64,000 bases of DNA, taken from JAHEYG01 sp040403535 (GTDB lineage Bacteria; Bacteroidota; Bacteroidia; B-17B0; Aurantibacillaceae). A program made the position numbers and the translations under genes. The stretch spans positions 8,089 to 72,088 of the forward strand of contig JBBAKL010000011.1 in NCBI GenBank assembly GCA_040403535.1, given 5' to 3'. Shown piece after piece: positions 1-8,495 of this stretch. Each line of letters begins with the position of its first letter. Within the stretch, counting starts at the first letter, position 1. The notes under the pieces are model-generated. The model did no database searches. It was not told where the DNA came from and was given only the letters and a program-made list of their open reading frames with translations.

Positions 1-146
1 ATCGGTTAAATTGTAATCTTCAAATTCTTTATATAAAAGAAAGAGTTGTTCTCCGGCGATGTAATATATGGCTTTATAAAGAGCATAATACGAGAAGTAT
101 TTTTGTCAAATTCAAAAAAGAAGGGGCCTCAGGAATTTATTAATAG
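1..146. other. left edge, no confident gene
   Basis: No complete gene is visible. A plus-strand frame is open from the edge to a TAA at 141-143, which lies just before the terminator at 147-180, so it could be the tail of a gene that begins outside the window. A minus-strand frame is open from 105 to the edge and has a more protein-like composition, but it contains no ATG, GTG or TTG after its upstream TGA at 106-108. Neither can be chosen without the flanking sequence. Confidence 0.3.
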
Positions 147-180
147 AAAAGAGCCGTTTTATCAATAAAACGGCTCTTTT
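147..180. terminator. bidirectional intrinsic terminator
   Basis: A perfect 15-bp inverted repeat (147-161 with 166-180, loop TCAA) has A-rich and T-rich outer ends on both strands. It sits just past the stop of the minus-strand GldL-like gene at 184 and just past a possible plus-strand stop at 141-143, so it can serve convergent transcripts. Confidence 0.85.
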
Positions 181-183
181 TAT

Positions 184-1152
184 TTAATTAATCATTTCAC
201 CCTCTATCAAACGAACATTGCTTTGTATTCTTGCCAAGAAATCAAGCATAAATGCCACCGAGTAATTATTGAATTCACGTTGTTCCCATGCACTTCCTTC
301 CGCAAAGACACCATAAATATCTTTATCGCCGGTATAAAATAACTGGGATACTAATTCGGATAATTCGGGAGGAATGTTTTTATCAGATAAAACAACATTA
401 CGAAAGGTGTCAATTTTTTCTTTTAAATGACTACTGCCTTTTGGTCCTTCGTCACTTAGAAACACAAAGCGCACTGCCTCACGGTTATCAAGCCCGGCAA
501 TCTCTTCCGGTTTATAATTGGCATTAGGGGTATTTCCGTTGCACATATTTTCACCGGCTGCAGATAGTAATTGGCACTTTAGATCGTTTACATAATTGTA
601 AAGATCGTTGGCCGACTGACTTATCTGATTTTTACTTTCCTTATTGGAATGATAATAGTTGGCCTCGTTATCGTATAGGTTTACTGAGGATACAGCTGAT
701 GAAACCACTTGTTTACTTACGGTAAGGGCTAAGAAAACACTGAATACCGCTAAAAAAGTTAATCCAAGTACTATTCCCAAAAAGTTTTTATTACCTGCTT
801 TTTCTTCATCCCTTGTATAGTACAAGTAGGCGGGGAAAAAGAGAACAAAAGGAAGCAGAATACCAAGGAGTAAAAAGACGGAGGCTCCCGGCCAATGCAT
901 CACTTTAAACAACACTCCCATGATGCAAATAAAGAATACAATGAATGAGATAATGTGTAAGGTTTTGTATTTCTTAAATGGCATTAGGTCGTAGTTGTTT
1001 TTTAAGCCAAGTGGTAAGAAAATGAAACTAAATAAAAATACTGAACTCACTAATAATATGCTGGCTCCCGGCCAATGCATTACTTTAAACATGCAGCCTA
1101 ACATCATCGTAATGATGCTAATTATACCGCTTATATAAACTGATTTTTTCAT
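184..1152 (-). CDS. GldL-like membrane protein with two KVMHWPGA hairpins
   Basis: A 322-residue protein. The N-terminal half has about four membrane segments arranged as two similar hairpins, each with the motif FKVMHWPGA (residues about 22-30 and 82-90). The C-terminal half, after a further membrane segment near residues 125-145, is soluble and unrecognised. The motif resembles the first transmembrane region of GldL, the T9SS/gliding proton-channel subunit, but no Glu is visible in the following helix where GldL has its key acidic residue, so a motor role is not supported. It starts 5 bases after the stop of the related 474-residue gene and ends at a strong terminator, so it is probably the last gene of a padR operon. 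Its function is unknown. The C-terminal part resembles that of the neighbour, which suggests duplication. Confidence 0.75.
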   Translation of the reverse strand: MKKSVYISGIISIITMMLGCMFKVMHWPGASILLVSSVFLFSFIFLPLGLKNNYDLMPFKKYKTLHIISFIVFFICIMGVLFKVMHWPGASVFLLLGILLPFVLFFPAYLYYTRDEEKAGNKNFLGIVLGLTFLAVFSVFLALTVSKQVVSSAVSSVNLYDNEANYYHSNKESKNQISQSANDLYNYVNDLKCQLLSAAGENMCNGNTPNANYKPEEIAGLDNREAVRFVFLSDEGPKGSSHLKEKIDTFRNVVLSDKNIPPELSELVSQLFYTGDKDIYGVFAEGSAWEQREFNNYSVAFMLDFLARIQSNVRLIEGEMIN

Positions 1153-2262
1153 AAATATTATTTTAGAGTTAATAAATTAGATTCTGCTAATAAAATATTT
1201 TTTTCAATTGCGGTTAAACGAGAAAGAGTTGTGATGAGCATACAATTTCTAAATGTCCGTTCCTCCCATGTTCTTTGCGTATCCAGATATTCATCATCCG
1301 AAGTATTAAATAAACCTGAGATTTTTTCTTTAAGCACTACATTATTTTCACCGTATTTCAAGGCTACAGTTCTAAATTGTTCAATTTCTTTTTTCAAAGC
1401 GGAGGCCTTGTTACCGGACGGATCCAATAGGACTTGGTTTCCAATATCGAAATTATCTTTCCGTATAATTAAATAGGGATTGCTTATTAAATTCGAAGCC
1501 ATTGCTTCATCAACATTTTCAATACCTTTAACAAGTTCTAAACGTAAAGCATTAATGAGTTGCCTTGTTTTTTGGGCTTGTGTTTTTACGTCATCATAAT
1601 GTTTTAATTGGGAAGCGCTATCAGTTTGTAATTGATTTTCTAAGCGTTGGTTTTTCTTTTCAAAATAACTTACGATTTGCTTATTATCTATGGTGTCGCC
1701 AGCAAACCGTTCAAGTACCGGTCCCTGTACATTCATTGCCAGTAAAAAAGTTAATGCTACAGTATACATGGTAAGGGTGATAACAAAAACAAATTTTCCG
1801 GGATTCATTTGGTTTGCTTTTATTTGTTTGTTGGTATACATTGGTATAAAAATTCCTACCAAAAGAAAGGAGCCAACAATTAATAAGGGTCCTGCGCCCG
1901 GCCAATGCATTACTTTGAACAAGGTAGCTAGTTCAAATAAAATCATCGCAATTGCACCTAATACATAAATACCTTTTTCGCCTGGAGTATTGTTTTCGCG
2001 AAGCTTTGAAAACAACAGTAAAGGAATAAATGCTCCAAGTAAAATGGTCCAGCCAATTAAAAGTAACATGGAAGCTCCCGGCCAATGCATCACTTTAAAT
2101 AATATTCCAAGCATAAAACTTGTGCCTCCTAAAAACGCAGTTAAGTTTACACCAAGCCCACGTTTGGAAGAGTTGTAATTAAAGTAAAGAGCAGAAGGAA
2201 AGAAAATAAAACATAGGATAAAGAAGCCTAGCAGTAAAGAAATTGCAGCGCCGGGCCAATGA
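884..2262 (-). repeat. five dispersed copies of the HWPGA-coding segment
   Basis: The 17-base core gctcccggccaatgcat (plus strand) occurs exactly at 884-900, 1064-1080 and 2074-2090, and with one change at 1894-1910. A degenerate copy lies at 2249-2262. Similarity extends about 10 bases further (cactttaaa-like). All copies encode [FL]K[VI][MF]HWPGA inside two adjacent genes, so they are internal protein repeats that are conserved at DNA level, not mobile DNA. Confidence 0.85.
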
Positions 2263-2582
2263 AAGATTTTTAGTACGGTACCAATTGCAATTAATGCAAG
2301 AGAGATATTCCCGCTTAATATCATCGCTTTTTTCATAGTGTAATAGTTTTTATAGGTTAGTAATAAGATGGTCTCTTCTTCTATCTCCCAAAGTTCTTTT
2401 TTACAGAACTTCGGGATTGTTTGTTTGTAGAAGCCCTCAAAGTCTCCATCCGGACTGAGGTTTTGTTCAATGATGCAACAAATATGATCGAGGAGGTTTA
2501 ACTGCAGGTCCTCCATCTCAATGCCACGACGTCTGATGTCATCGAGAATGTAATCTATTTGTTTATCACTGATGTTATACAT
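1158..2582 (-). CDS. GldL-like membrane protein with three HWPGA hairpins
   Basis: A 474-residue protein. Residues 1-80 form a soluble acidic domain rich in Asp, Glu and Ile, ending in KNYYTMKKAM, of a kind often seen on membrane proteins beside PadR genes. Three membrane hairpins follow, with the motifs LKIFHWPGA, FKVMHWPGA and FKVMHWPGA, then another membrane segment and a soluble C-terminal domain with a probable coiled coil. The start codon directly abuts the padR stop (2583), so the two are surely co-transcribed. By analogy with other PadR-linked pairs, PadR probably represses it. It could be an envelope-stress or membrane-organising protein. The link to GldL rests only on the repeated motif and hairpin layout. 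Confidence 0.75.
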   Translation of the reverse strand: MYNISDKQIDYILDDIRRRGIEMEDLQLNLLDHICCIIEQNLSPDGDFEGFYKQTIPKFCKKELWEIEEETILLLTYKNYYTMKKAMILSGNISLALIAIGTVLKIFHWPGAAISLLLGFFILCFIFFPSALYFNYNSSKRGLGVNLTAFLGGTSFMLGILFKVMHWPGASMLLLIGWTILLGAFIPLLLFSKLRENNTPGEKGIYVLGAIAMILFELATLFKVMHWPGAGPLLIVGSFLLVGIFIPMYTNKQIKANQMNPGKFVFVITLTMYTVALTFLLAMNVQGPVLERFAGDTIDNKQIVSYFEKKNQRLENQLQTDSASQLKHYDDVKTQAQKTRQLINALRLELVKGIENVDEAMASNLISNPYLIIRKDNFDIGNQVLLDPSGNKASALKKEIEQFRTVALKYGENNVVLKEKISGLFNTSDDEYLDTQRTWEERTFRNCMLITTLSRLTAIEKNILLAESNLLTLK

Positions 2583-2921
2583 TTAAGCTTGCTTTGTTTT
2601 TATATCAAGCAAAAATTTCATGGTATTCATAAAGTCGGCAAACTCGCTTACTTTTTCTTTCGAAAGTTTTTTGCCATCCGGACTTAACGAATAATATTTT
2701 CTAACGCGCTTACCAATGTATTCGATTTCGGTGATTAAAATACCTTCCGCTTCCAGAGCGTGAAGAGTAGGGTAAAGCGCCCCTTCTGTTATTTGAATTT
2801 TATCACCGGTCATTTCTTTTACCATTTGCGTAATTTCATAACCATACATTTTCTTATGCTCAGCCAATAGTTTTAATACTATGGTTTTTAAAGTGCCTTT
2901 TATTAATTCGGATGAATACAT
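2583..2921 (-). CDS. PadR family transcriptional regulator
   Basis: A 112-residue winged-helix protein of typical PadR size. Visible family features are the start LIKGTLKTIVLKLLAEHKKMYGYEI, the recognition-helix and wing region ITEGALYPTLHALEAEGIL, and YSLSPDGKKL followed by a C-terminal dimerisation helix. PadR proteins usually repress an adjacent operon and release DNA on binding a small molecule. Here it is the first gene of an operon with the two HWPGA-repeat proteins, so autoregulation of the whole unit is likely. The ATG at 2921 lies 29 bases downstream of a good -7 element. Confidence 0.92.
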   Translation of the reverse strand: MYSSELIKGTLKTIVLKLLAEHKKMYGYEITQMVKEMTGDKIQITEGALYPTLHALEAEGILITEIEYIGKRVRKYYSLSPDGKKLSKEKVSEFADFMNTMKFLLDIKTKQA

Positions 2922-2949
2922 ATCTGCTATTATAATGTTTTACTTAAGA

Positions 2950-2957
2950 CAAAGATA
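2950..2957 (-). promoter_or_regulatory. -7 promoter element of the padR operon
   Basis: TATCTTTG on the minus strand matches the Bacteroidota -7 consensus TAnnTTTG and lies 29 bases before the padR ATG. The same octamer precedes leuS and metG in this window. No clear -33 TTTG was identified. Confidence 0.55.
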
Positions 2958-3045
2958 CATCTAAGTCCAATACATAAGAAACAAATGTATAAGAAAATGA
3001 TGTAATTTGTTGATACTTAAGAAGAAAAAATTTAGAAGGGGGCAG

Positions 3046-3621
3046 TTATTTCTTGTAAAGATTCATTTCGTCAATGTATTTCCAGGCTTTATCAGGCAGG
3101 AAATAACGGATGTCTTTTTTCTTTTTGATGGCGTCTCTGATAAAAGTAGAAGAGATTTCAATAAATGGTGCTTGCGTCATTACCACATTGGGATGAATTT
3201 CCAAATCTGTTTTTGCAGAACCCGGTCGAGGATATATATACAACTTATAGTTCTTTAAAATTTCCTCGTAGTTTTTCCATTTGTGGAAATTCTCCAGATT
3301 ATCCTGACCAATAATTAAACTGAATTTATGCTTAGGATATTTTTCTTTTAAATGAACCAATGTGTTAATCGTGTAGGAAGGCTGAGGTAAATCAAATTCA
3401 ATGGTACTGCTTTTAAAACGTTCATCGTCTTCAATGGCTACATTTACCATATACAAACGCTGATTCTGATTCAGCAAACTTGCTTTTTGCTTTAAGGGAT
3501 TATGAGGTGAAATAACAAACCATACCTGATCCATATCGGTAAACTCTGCCATGTAATTGGCAAGCGCCATATGGCCGATGTGAATGGGGTTAAATGATCC
3601 GAAAAATAATCCTATGTGCAT
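3046..3621 (-). CDS. nadD: nicotinate-nucleotide adenylyltransferase
   Basis: A 191-residue cytoplasmic enzyme that transfers AMP from ATP to nicotinate mononucleotide, giving deamido-NAD in NAD synthesis. The nucleotidyltransferase signature GLFFGSFNPIHIGHM at the N-terminus carries the HxGH-type ATP site, and the second signature SSTFIRD near residue 157 binds phosphate. Length matches the NadD family. It is preceded on its strand by ribE, separated by about 190 bases of palindromic repeats, so it probably has its own promoter. Confidence 0.95.
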   Translation of the reverse strand: MHIGLFFGSFNPIHIGHMALANYMAEFTDMDQVWFVISPHNPLKQKASLLNQNQRLYMVNVAIEDDERFKSSTIEFDLPQPSYTINTLVHLKEKYPKHKFSLIIGQDNLENFHKWKNYEEILKNYKLYIYPRPGSAKTDLEIHPNVVMTQAPFIEISSTFIRDAIKKKKDIRYFLPDKAWKYIDEMNLYKK

Positions 3622-3638
3622 GTTTGTTATCTGTTTGT

Positions 3639-3662
3639 CAGTTCGAGCGAAGTCGAAAACTG
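3639..3662. repeat. short imperfect palindrome
   Basis: cagttcgag...tcgaaaactg forms an imperfect hairpin with ends CAGTT and AACTG. GTTCGAGCGAAGTCGA-type units are common as dispersed intergenic repeats in Bacteroidota genomes. It lies between nadD and ribE with two other palindromes. Confidence 0.5.
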
Positions 3663-3680
3663 TTTTGTTTTAATTTTATT

Positions 3681-3738
3681 GTCATTCCGACCGGAGGGAG
3701 GAATCTATAAAAGATTTCTCGCTATCGCTCGAAATGAC
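3681..3738. repeat. REP-like palindromic element, copy A
   Basis: A 58-base element bounded by GTCATT and AATGAC inverted ends. It has an internal GGAGG, GAATC/AGATT and the block TCGCTATCGCTCG. The same ends and internal blocks recur at 11314-11386, so this is a dispersed repeat family and not a gene. Confidence 0.7.
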
Positions 3739-3784
3739 ATACGCTTTTTTAAACAATCTTAAGTGCATGTTTAATTTTTTGCGC

Positions 3785-3805
3785 ACCCTTCGACAAGCTC
3801 AGGGT
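3785..3805. repeat. short palindrome ACCCT...AGGGT
   Basis: acccttcgacaagctcaggg is a short hairpin of a kind widespread between genes of Bacteroidota. It sits 11 bases beyond the ribE stop and could act as a weak transcript 3-prime end. Confidence 0.5.
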
Positions 3806-3815
3806 CCGTGTGTTT

Positions 3816-4400
3816 TTACCTCCCTAACATTTTAGCAATGTACTTCCCAACTATATCAAATTCTAAATTCACTTTTGTGCCGCGCTCAATGGATTTAAAA
3901 TTGGTATGCTCAAAGGTGTAAGGAATGATGTGCACCGAAAAACCATTGGGTTTCGAATCCACCACCGTTAAACTCACACCATTGATAGTAATACTTCCTT
4001 TTTCCACAGTAATATGCTTAGGGTTGGCCTCGTATTCAAATATAAACTCCCAGCTGCCATTCAAATTATTGGCACTAACACACGTTGCCGTTGTGTCTAC
4101 GTGTCCTTGTACAATGTGTCCGTCAAAACGTCCGTTAGCAGGCATGCAGCGCTCCAGATTTACATAATTACCAACCGCTAAGGAGCCCAGATTGGTACGT
4201 TTCAGTGTCTCCTCAATGGCTGTTACGGTGTATTGGTTTCCATGTATTTTAACAACCGTAAGGCACACACCGTTATGCGCCACACTCTGATCAATTTTTA
4301 ATTCGGAAGTGATGGATGAAGAAAAAGTAAAATGGACATTACTTGCTTCCTTTTCAATTTTCTCCACTTTTGCCAGTGTTTCTATGATGCCTGTAAACAT
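3816..4400 (-). CDS. ribE: riboflavin synthase
   Basis: A 194-residue riboflavin synthase (alpha chain) that dismutates two 6,7-dimethyl-8-ribityllumazine molecules to riboflavin. It begins with the signature MFTGIIE and consists of two tandem lumazine-binding barrels, each with a VSLTV-like segment (HNGVCLTVV in the first, INGVSLTVVDSKP in the second), followed by a C-terminal trimerisation helix IVGKYIAKML. Full length. The start is one base after the stop of the TlpA-like gene, so the two genes are translated from the same transcript. No FMN riboswitch is visible upstream. Confidence 0.95.
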   Translation of the reverse strand: MFTGIIETLAKVEKIEKEASNVHFTFSSSITSELKIDQSVAHNGVCLTVVKIHGNQYTVTAIEETLKRTNLGSLAVGNYVNLERCMPANGRFDGHIVQGHVDTTATCVSANNLNGSWEFIFEYEANPKHITVEKGSITINGVSLTVVDSKPNGFSVHIIPYTFEHTNFKSIERGTKVNLEFDIVGKYIAKMLGR

Positions 4401-4401
4401 T

Positions 4402-5637
4402 TTACTTTTTTAATAAGAGTTGTTCAATTAAATGTTCTGTTTTCTCGGTATACCTTACGTATTCTTTACCGGTAGCCGGTCCGCTAAATCCGGTGTAAAT
4501 GCTTTTTACCTCGTGATTACGGTCTAATATAATAGTAGTTGGAAACGCACTGATGTTATTGAAAAACGGTAAGCTCTCCGATGCTTTCGCTTTTCCGCTT
4601 AGTCCGGTTATTAATATTTCGTAATCAACGCCAAAGCGTTTCTTTAAACGTAAAACATTTTTCTTTACTTTTTCAAATTCGGCAGTGCGCTCATAAGCCA
4701 AAGCAATTATTTCTAATCCTTCGTGCTCGTACTTACGGTAAACTTTTGCCAGGTAAGCGGTTTCATCCATGCAGTTCGGACACCAGCTACCCATGATTTG
4801 AATCACTACAACTTTTCCCTTGTATTTTTCGTCACTCAGACTGATTTTTTTATTATCCGTATTCGGAAATGTGAAATAAATTTTCTCACCCGGATTTTTA
4901 AGTTGTGTAATCGATTCCGGATCTTTTAACTTAAAGCTCTCATTACGTTTGGCTTTAAATTCTTCACTTCCGCTATTGCTGTAAAAAACTTTACCTTCCA
5001 GATTGTCGGCTTTTCCTTTAGTATTGGGCGTACTTAAGAAAAACAAAAAGGCGTGTGATCCATCAAAACACGAGAGTGACATGTTTGAATTTTGAACTGC
5101 ACCTTCTAAATAACGATAGTCGCCTGTTTCCGTTAAAAATGTTCCGGTTACTTTGTTCCCGTTTTGTTTAAATATTCCAACTGCTTTGTATTCGCCCGAC
5201 GTACCTTCATTAAATGTTACTTCATATCGTCCGGTAAAATCCACTTTAGCCGCAGCACTGGTTACAAAACGCGTCTTATTATTGTAAAATGCTTCAAAAG
5301 GAATTTTATTATTGTCTTTTTTGCTGTGGTTAATCCAGATTCCGTTGAGCGTATCGTTTTTTAAAACAGTTCTGAATTCAGTATCAAAAACAGGCATATA
5401 AAAATTAACGGAGTCGCTATAGACGGATACCTCTTCAACTTTTATTTTTTCATCCGCATTTAATACTTCAATAACCGGCAGATTGTTAACGTAAGTGACG
5501 TTAAAGTTAAAAGGCAGAATAAGGTCGTCTTTATGTTCGCCAATATGTAATACACCACGCCAAACGCCTTTTTTTAATTGCTGGGCAATTCCGCTAAGGC
5601 AGAAAACAGATAAGACTATAACTAACAACTTACCCAT
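4402..5637 (-). CDS. TlpA-like secreted thioredoxin-fold protein
   Basis: A 411-residue exported protein. A signal peptide (residues 1-19, ending SGIAQ) is followed by a roughly 220-residue beta-rich domain of unknown role and a C-terminal thioredoxin fold of the TlpA/ResA type. The redox motif WCPNC is intact (residues 285-289, CxxC at 286 and 289), with a downstream FPTTIILD segment containing the cis-proline loop. Such proteins reduce or isomerise disulfides, or support cytochrome maturation, in the periplasm. The start overlaps the leuS stop by one base (TAATG), and ribE follows after one base, so leuS-tlpA-ribE are tightly coupled, although their functions are unrelated. Confidence 0.85.
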   Translation of the reverse strand: MGKLLVIVLSVFCLSGIAQQLKKGVWRGVLHIGEHKDDLILPFNFNVTYVNNLPVIEVLNADEKIKVEEVSVYSDSVNFYMPVFDTEFRTVLKNDTLNGIWINHSKKDNNKIPFEAFYNNKTRFVTSAAAKVDFTGRYEVTFNEGTSGEYKAVGIFKQNGNKVTGTFLTETGDYRYLEGAVQNSNMSLSCFDGSHAFLFFLSTPNTKGKADNLEGKVFYSNSGSEEFKAKRNESFKLKDPESITQLKNPGEKIYFTFPNTDNKKISLSDEKYKGKVVVIQIMGSWCPNCMDETAYLAKVYRKYEHEGLEIIALAYERTAEFEKVKKNVLRLKKRFGVDYEILITGLSGKAKASESLPFFNNISAFPTTIILDRNHEVKSIYTGFSGPATGKEYVRYTEKTEHLIEQLLLKK

Positions 5638-8399
5638 TACATTACTATGTTTACAATTTTCTTCGGTACGATAATTACTTTTTTCGGTTGTTTTCCTTCG
5701 AGGTATTTGTGCGTTTGTTCGGCTTCCATCACTAACTTTTCAATTTCCTGTACACTTAAGTTAGCGGCCAGCTCTAAATTGAAACGCATTTTGCCATTGA
5801 ACGAAATCGGATAATTGAAATTGTCTTCTACCAAATATACTTCATTAAATTCAGGGAAAGGCGCAAAGGCAATGCTTTCTTTATGACCGAGTTGTTCCCA
5901 TAGTTCTTCAGCTATATGCGGAGCGTATGGAGAAATTAAAACTAATAATGGCTCTATAACAGCGCGCTTATTGCATTTTAAATCACCTAACTCATTCACA
6001 CAAATCATGAAATTACTTACGGAGGTATTGAATGAAAAACGTTCAATATCTTCTGTGATTTTTTTAATGGTTTTGTGTAAGGTTTTTAATTCAGGTTTAG
6101 TAGGAGCATCTTCGCTTACTACAAAACTTCCGGATTGATAGAATAATCGCCACAACTTTTTCAAAAAGCCCGATACACCTGTAATTCCGTTGGTATTCCA
6201 CGGTTTACTTTGTTCTAACGGCCCCAAAAACATTTCGTACAAACGTAACGTGTCAGCACCAAATTTTTCACAAATAGAATCCGGTGTAACTACATTGTAC
6301 CAACGTTTACTCATTTTTTCAACCGCGGTACCGCATATTAATTTTCCGCCCTCTAACTCAAACTCTGTGTTGGCAAAATCATCTCTCCAAATTTTTAATT
6401 TCTCGACATCTACATTGTTATTGTCAACTATGTTCACATCAATGTGAATGGCGGTGTTTTCGTATTGGTTTTTTAGGCCAGCTGAAACTATTTTGTTTGT
6501 GCCATTAACACGGTATACCATACACGAAGTTCCCTGTATCATACCCTGATTGATCAATTTTTTGGCAGGTTCATCCACCGAAATAAATCCACGGTCAAAT
6601 AAAAACTTGGTCCAGAAACGCACATACAATAAATGACCTGTTGCATGCTCGCTGCCGCCAATGTATAAATCTACATTCTGCCAGTAATCGGTTAATTTTT
6701 TATCAGCAAAAACGCTGTTGTTATTTGCATCCATGTAACGCAAAAAGTACCAGCTGCTACCAGCCCAACCCGGCATGGTGGTATGCTCATAATCAAATTG
6801 TCCTTTGTATTTCCAGTCTTTCGCGCGCGCTAACGGCGGCTCACCATCTTCAGTCGGTAAAAATTTATCTACTTCAGGCAACACCAACGGCAATTCATTC
6901 TCCGGCATTACGTGCGGAATTCCGTCTTTATAATACACAGGAATAGGTTCGCCCCAATAACGCTGACGCCCAAATACGGCATCACGCAAACGATAATTCG
7001 TTTTGCCTTTTCCTAATCCGCGCTTTTCAATTTCTTCAATCGCTTTTTTAATGGCAACTTTGACATCTAATCCGTTTAAAAAATCTGAGTTAATGCCTTT
7101 TCCTTCTTTAGCGTCATAAGATTGTTCTTGTACATCCGGGCCTTCTACAACTTGTAAAATTGGTAAACCAAAATGTTTGGCAAAGCGATGATCGCGTTCA
7201 TCGTGTCCCGGTACAGCCATCACAGCACCTGTTCCATAACCTGCTAACACATAATCACCCACCCAAATTGGAATTTGCTTCCCTGTAAATGGATGAATCA
7301 CATAAGCGCCCGTAAACACACCGCTTACTTTAGTCACATCTGCCTGACGCTCACGCTCGCTTCTGTTTTTAGCTTTGGTAACGTAGTCCACCACTGCGGC
7401 TTTTTGTTCTGATGTAGTAATGGAATCTACATACTCGTGTTCCGGCGCTATGGTAACAAAACTCACACCATAAATTGTGTCCGGGCGCGTTGTAAATACT
7501 TCCAGGTGTAAATCGGAATTTTCAATTTGAAATTTTAGACTGGTACCTTCACTTCTGCCTATCCAATAGCGCTGCGACTCTTTTAAACTTTCAGTCCAGT
7601 CGATGGTATCCAATCCGTCTAATAAACGTTGTGCATATGCAGTGATGCGCATGCTCCATTGTTTCATAAGTTTTCTCTCCACAGGATGTCCGCCACGTTC
7701 GCTCACGCCATCTTTTACCTCGTCATTTGCTAAAACAGTGCCTAAAGCAGGACACCAGTTCACATATGCTTCCCCTAAATAGGTTAGGCGGTATTGCATT
7801 AATGTATCTGATTTTTCTTTTTCGCTGTACGATTTCCATTCAGAAGCAGTAAACGCTTTTGTGTTTTCGTCGCAAGGTGCATTAATGTTGGAATTTCCGT
7901 TTTTTTCAAACTCGGCAATTAATGTATCAATGTTTTCTGCTTTATTGCTTTTGTTATTGTACCAGCTATTGAAGAGCTGAATAAAAATCCATTGCGTCCA
8001 TTTGTAATAAGACGGATCGGATGTTCTTACTTCACGGTCCCAATCAAAAGAGAAGCCTATTTTATCTAGTTGCTCTCGGTAACGGTTAATGTTCTGTTCG
8101 GTTGTAACCGCAGGATGTTGTCCGGTTTGAATCGCATATTGCTCAGCCGGCAAGCCAAAGCTATCGTATCCCATAGGGTGTAGCACATTAAATCCTTTAT
8201 GGCGTTTATAACGCGCCATAATATCGGACGCAATGTAACCAAGCGGATGCCCAACATGTAATCCCGCACCGGATGGGTAAGGGAACATATCCAATACATA
8301 ATATTTCGGTTTGGAAGAACTATTATCGGCTGCAAAGGTTTTATTTGTAGCCCATTTATTCTGCCATTTTTTCTCGATGTCTTTAAAATTGTATTCCAT
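5637..8399 (-). CDS. leuS: leucyl-tRNA synthetase
   Basis: A 920-residue class I synthetase that charges tRNA-Leu. The HIGH motif is HVGH at residues 48-51. The CP1 editing domain shows TTRPDTIYG and GTGAVMAVPGHDERD. The signature WYFLRYMDANN precedes the second catalytic half, and the KMSKS loop reads KMSKR near residue 695. An anticodon-binding domain and C-terminal tail follow. Length is normal. It is the first gene of a leuS-tlpA-ribE run and has a clear -7 element 37 bases upstream. No T-box or leader peptide was seen. Confidence 0.97.
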   Translation of the reverse strand: MEYNFKDIEKKWQNKWATNKTFAADNSSSKPKYYVLDMFPYPSGAGLHVGHPLGYIASDIMARYKRHKGFNVLHPMGYDSFGLPAEQYAIQTGQHPAVTTEQNINRYREQLDKIGFSFDWDREVRTSDPSYYKWTQWIFIQLFNSWYNNKSNKAENIDTLIAEFEKNGNSNINAPCDENTKAFTASEWKSYSEKEKSDTLMQYRLTYLGEAYVNWCPALGTVLANDEVKDGVSERGGHPVERKLMKQWSMRITAYAQRLLDGLDTIDWTESLKESQRYWIGRSEGTSLKFQIENSDLHLEVFTTRPDTIYGVSFVTIAPEHEYVDSITTSEQKAAVVDYVTKAKNRSERERQADVTKVSGVFTGAYVIHPFTGKQIPIWVGDYVLAGYGTGAVMAVPGHDERDHRFAKHFGLPILQVVEGPDVQEQSYDAKEGKGINSDFLNGLDVKVAIKKAIEEIEKRGLGKGKTNYRLRDAVFGRQRYWGEPIPVYYKDGIPHVMPENELPLVLPEVDKFLPTEDGEPPLARAKDWKYKGQFDYEHTTMPGWAGSSWYFLRYMDANNNSVFADKKLTDYWQNVDLYIGGSEHATGHLLYVRFWTKFLFDRGFISVDEPAKKLINQGMIQGTSCMVYRVNGTNKIVSAGLKNQYENTAIHIDVNIVDNNNVDVEKLKIWRDDFANTEFELEGGKLICGTAVEKMSKRWYNVVTPDSICEKFGADTLRLYEMFLGPLEQSKPWNTNGITGVSGFLKKLWRLFYQSGSFVVSEDAPTKPELKTLHKTIKKITEDIERFSFNTSVSNFMICVNELGDLKCNKRAVIEPLLVLISPYAPHIAEELWEQLGHKESIAFAPFPEFNEVYLVEDNFNYPISFNGKMRFNLELAANLSVQEIEKLVMEAEQTHKYLEGKQPKKVIIVPKKIVNIVM

Positions 8400-8436
8400 G
8401 TAAAAAGTTAAAAAAGTACGGTTTTTTTAGACTATA

Positions 8437-8444
8437 CAAAGATA
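8437..8444 (-). promoter_or_regulatory. leuS promoter -7 element
   Basis: TATCTTTG on the minus strand, 37 bases before the leuS ATG, matches TAnnTTTG. A TTG lies about 18 bases further upstream in the right place for a -33 element. Confidence 0.6.
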
Positions 8445-8495
8445 AGATTTTAGAGGGAATATCAAGGGAGAAAAATGAGGAAAAGGTCCTTTTTA

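Noticed and set aside
184..2582. Assigning the HWPGA proteins as GldL itself
   Set aside because: They have several hairpins, a different architecture, no clear acidic residue in the second helix and no GldK, GldM or GldN neighbours.
3622..3815. CRISPR array or riboswitch between nadD and ribE
   Set aside because: The repeats are three unlike palindromes without equal spacers, and no FMN-type conserved structure was seen.
8400..8440. T-box or leader-peptide control of leuS
   Set aside because: The leader is only about 30 bases with no run of Leu codons or stem-loop terminator.
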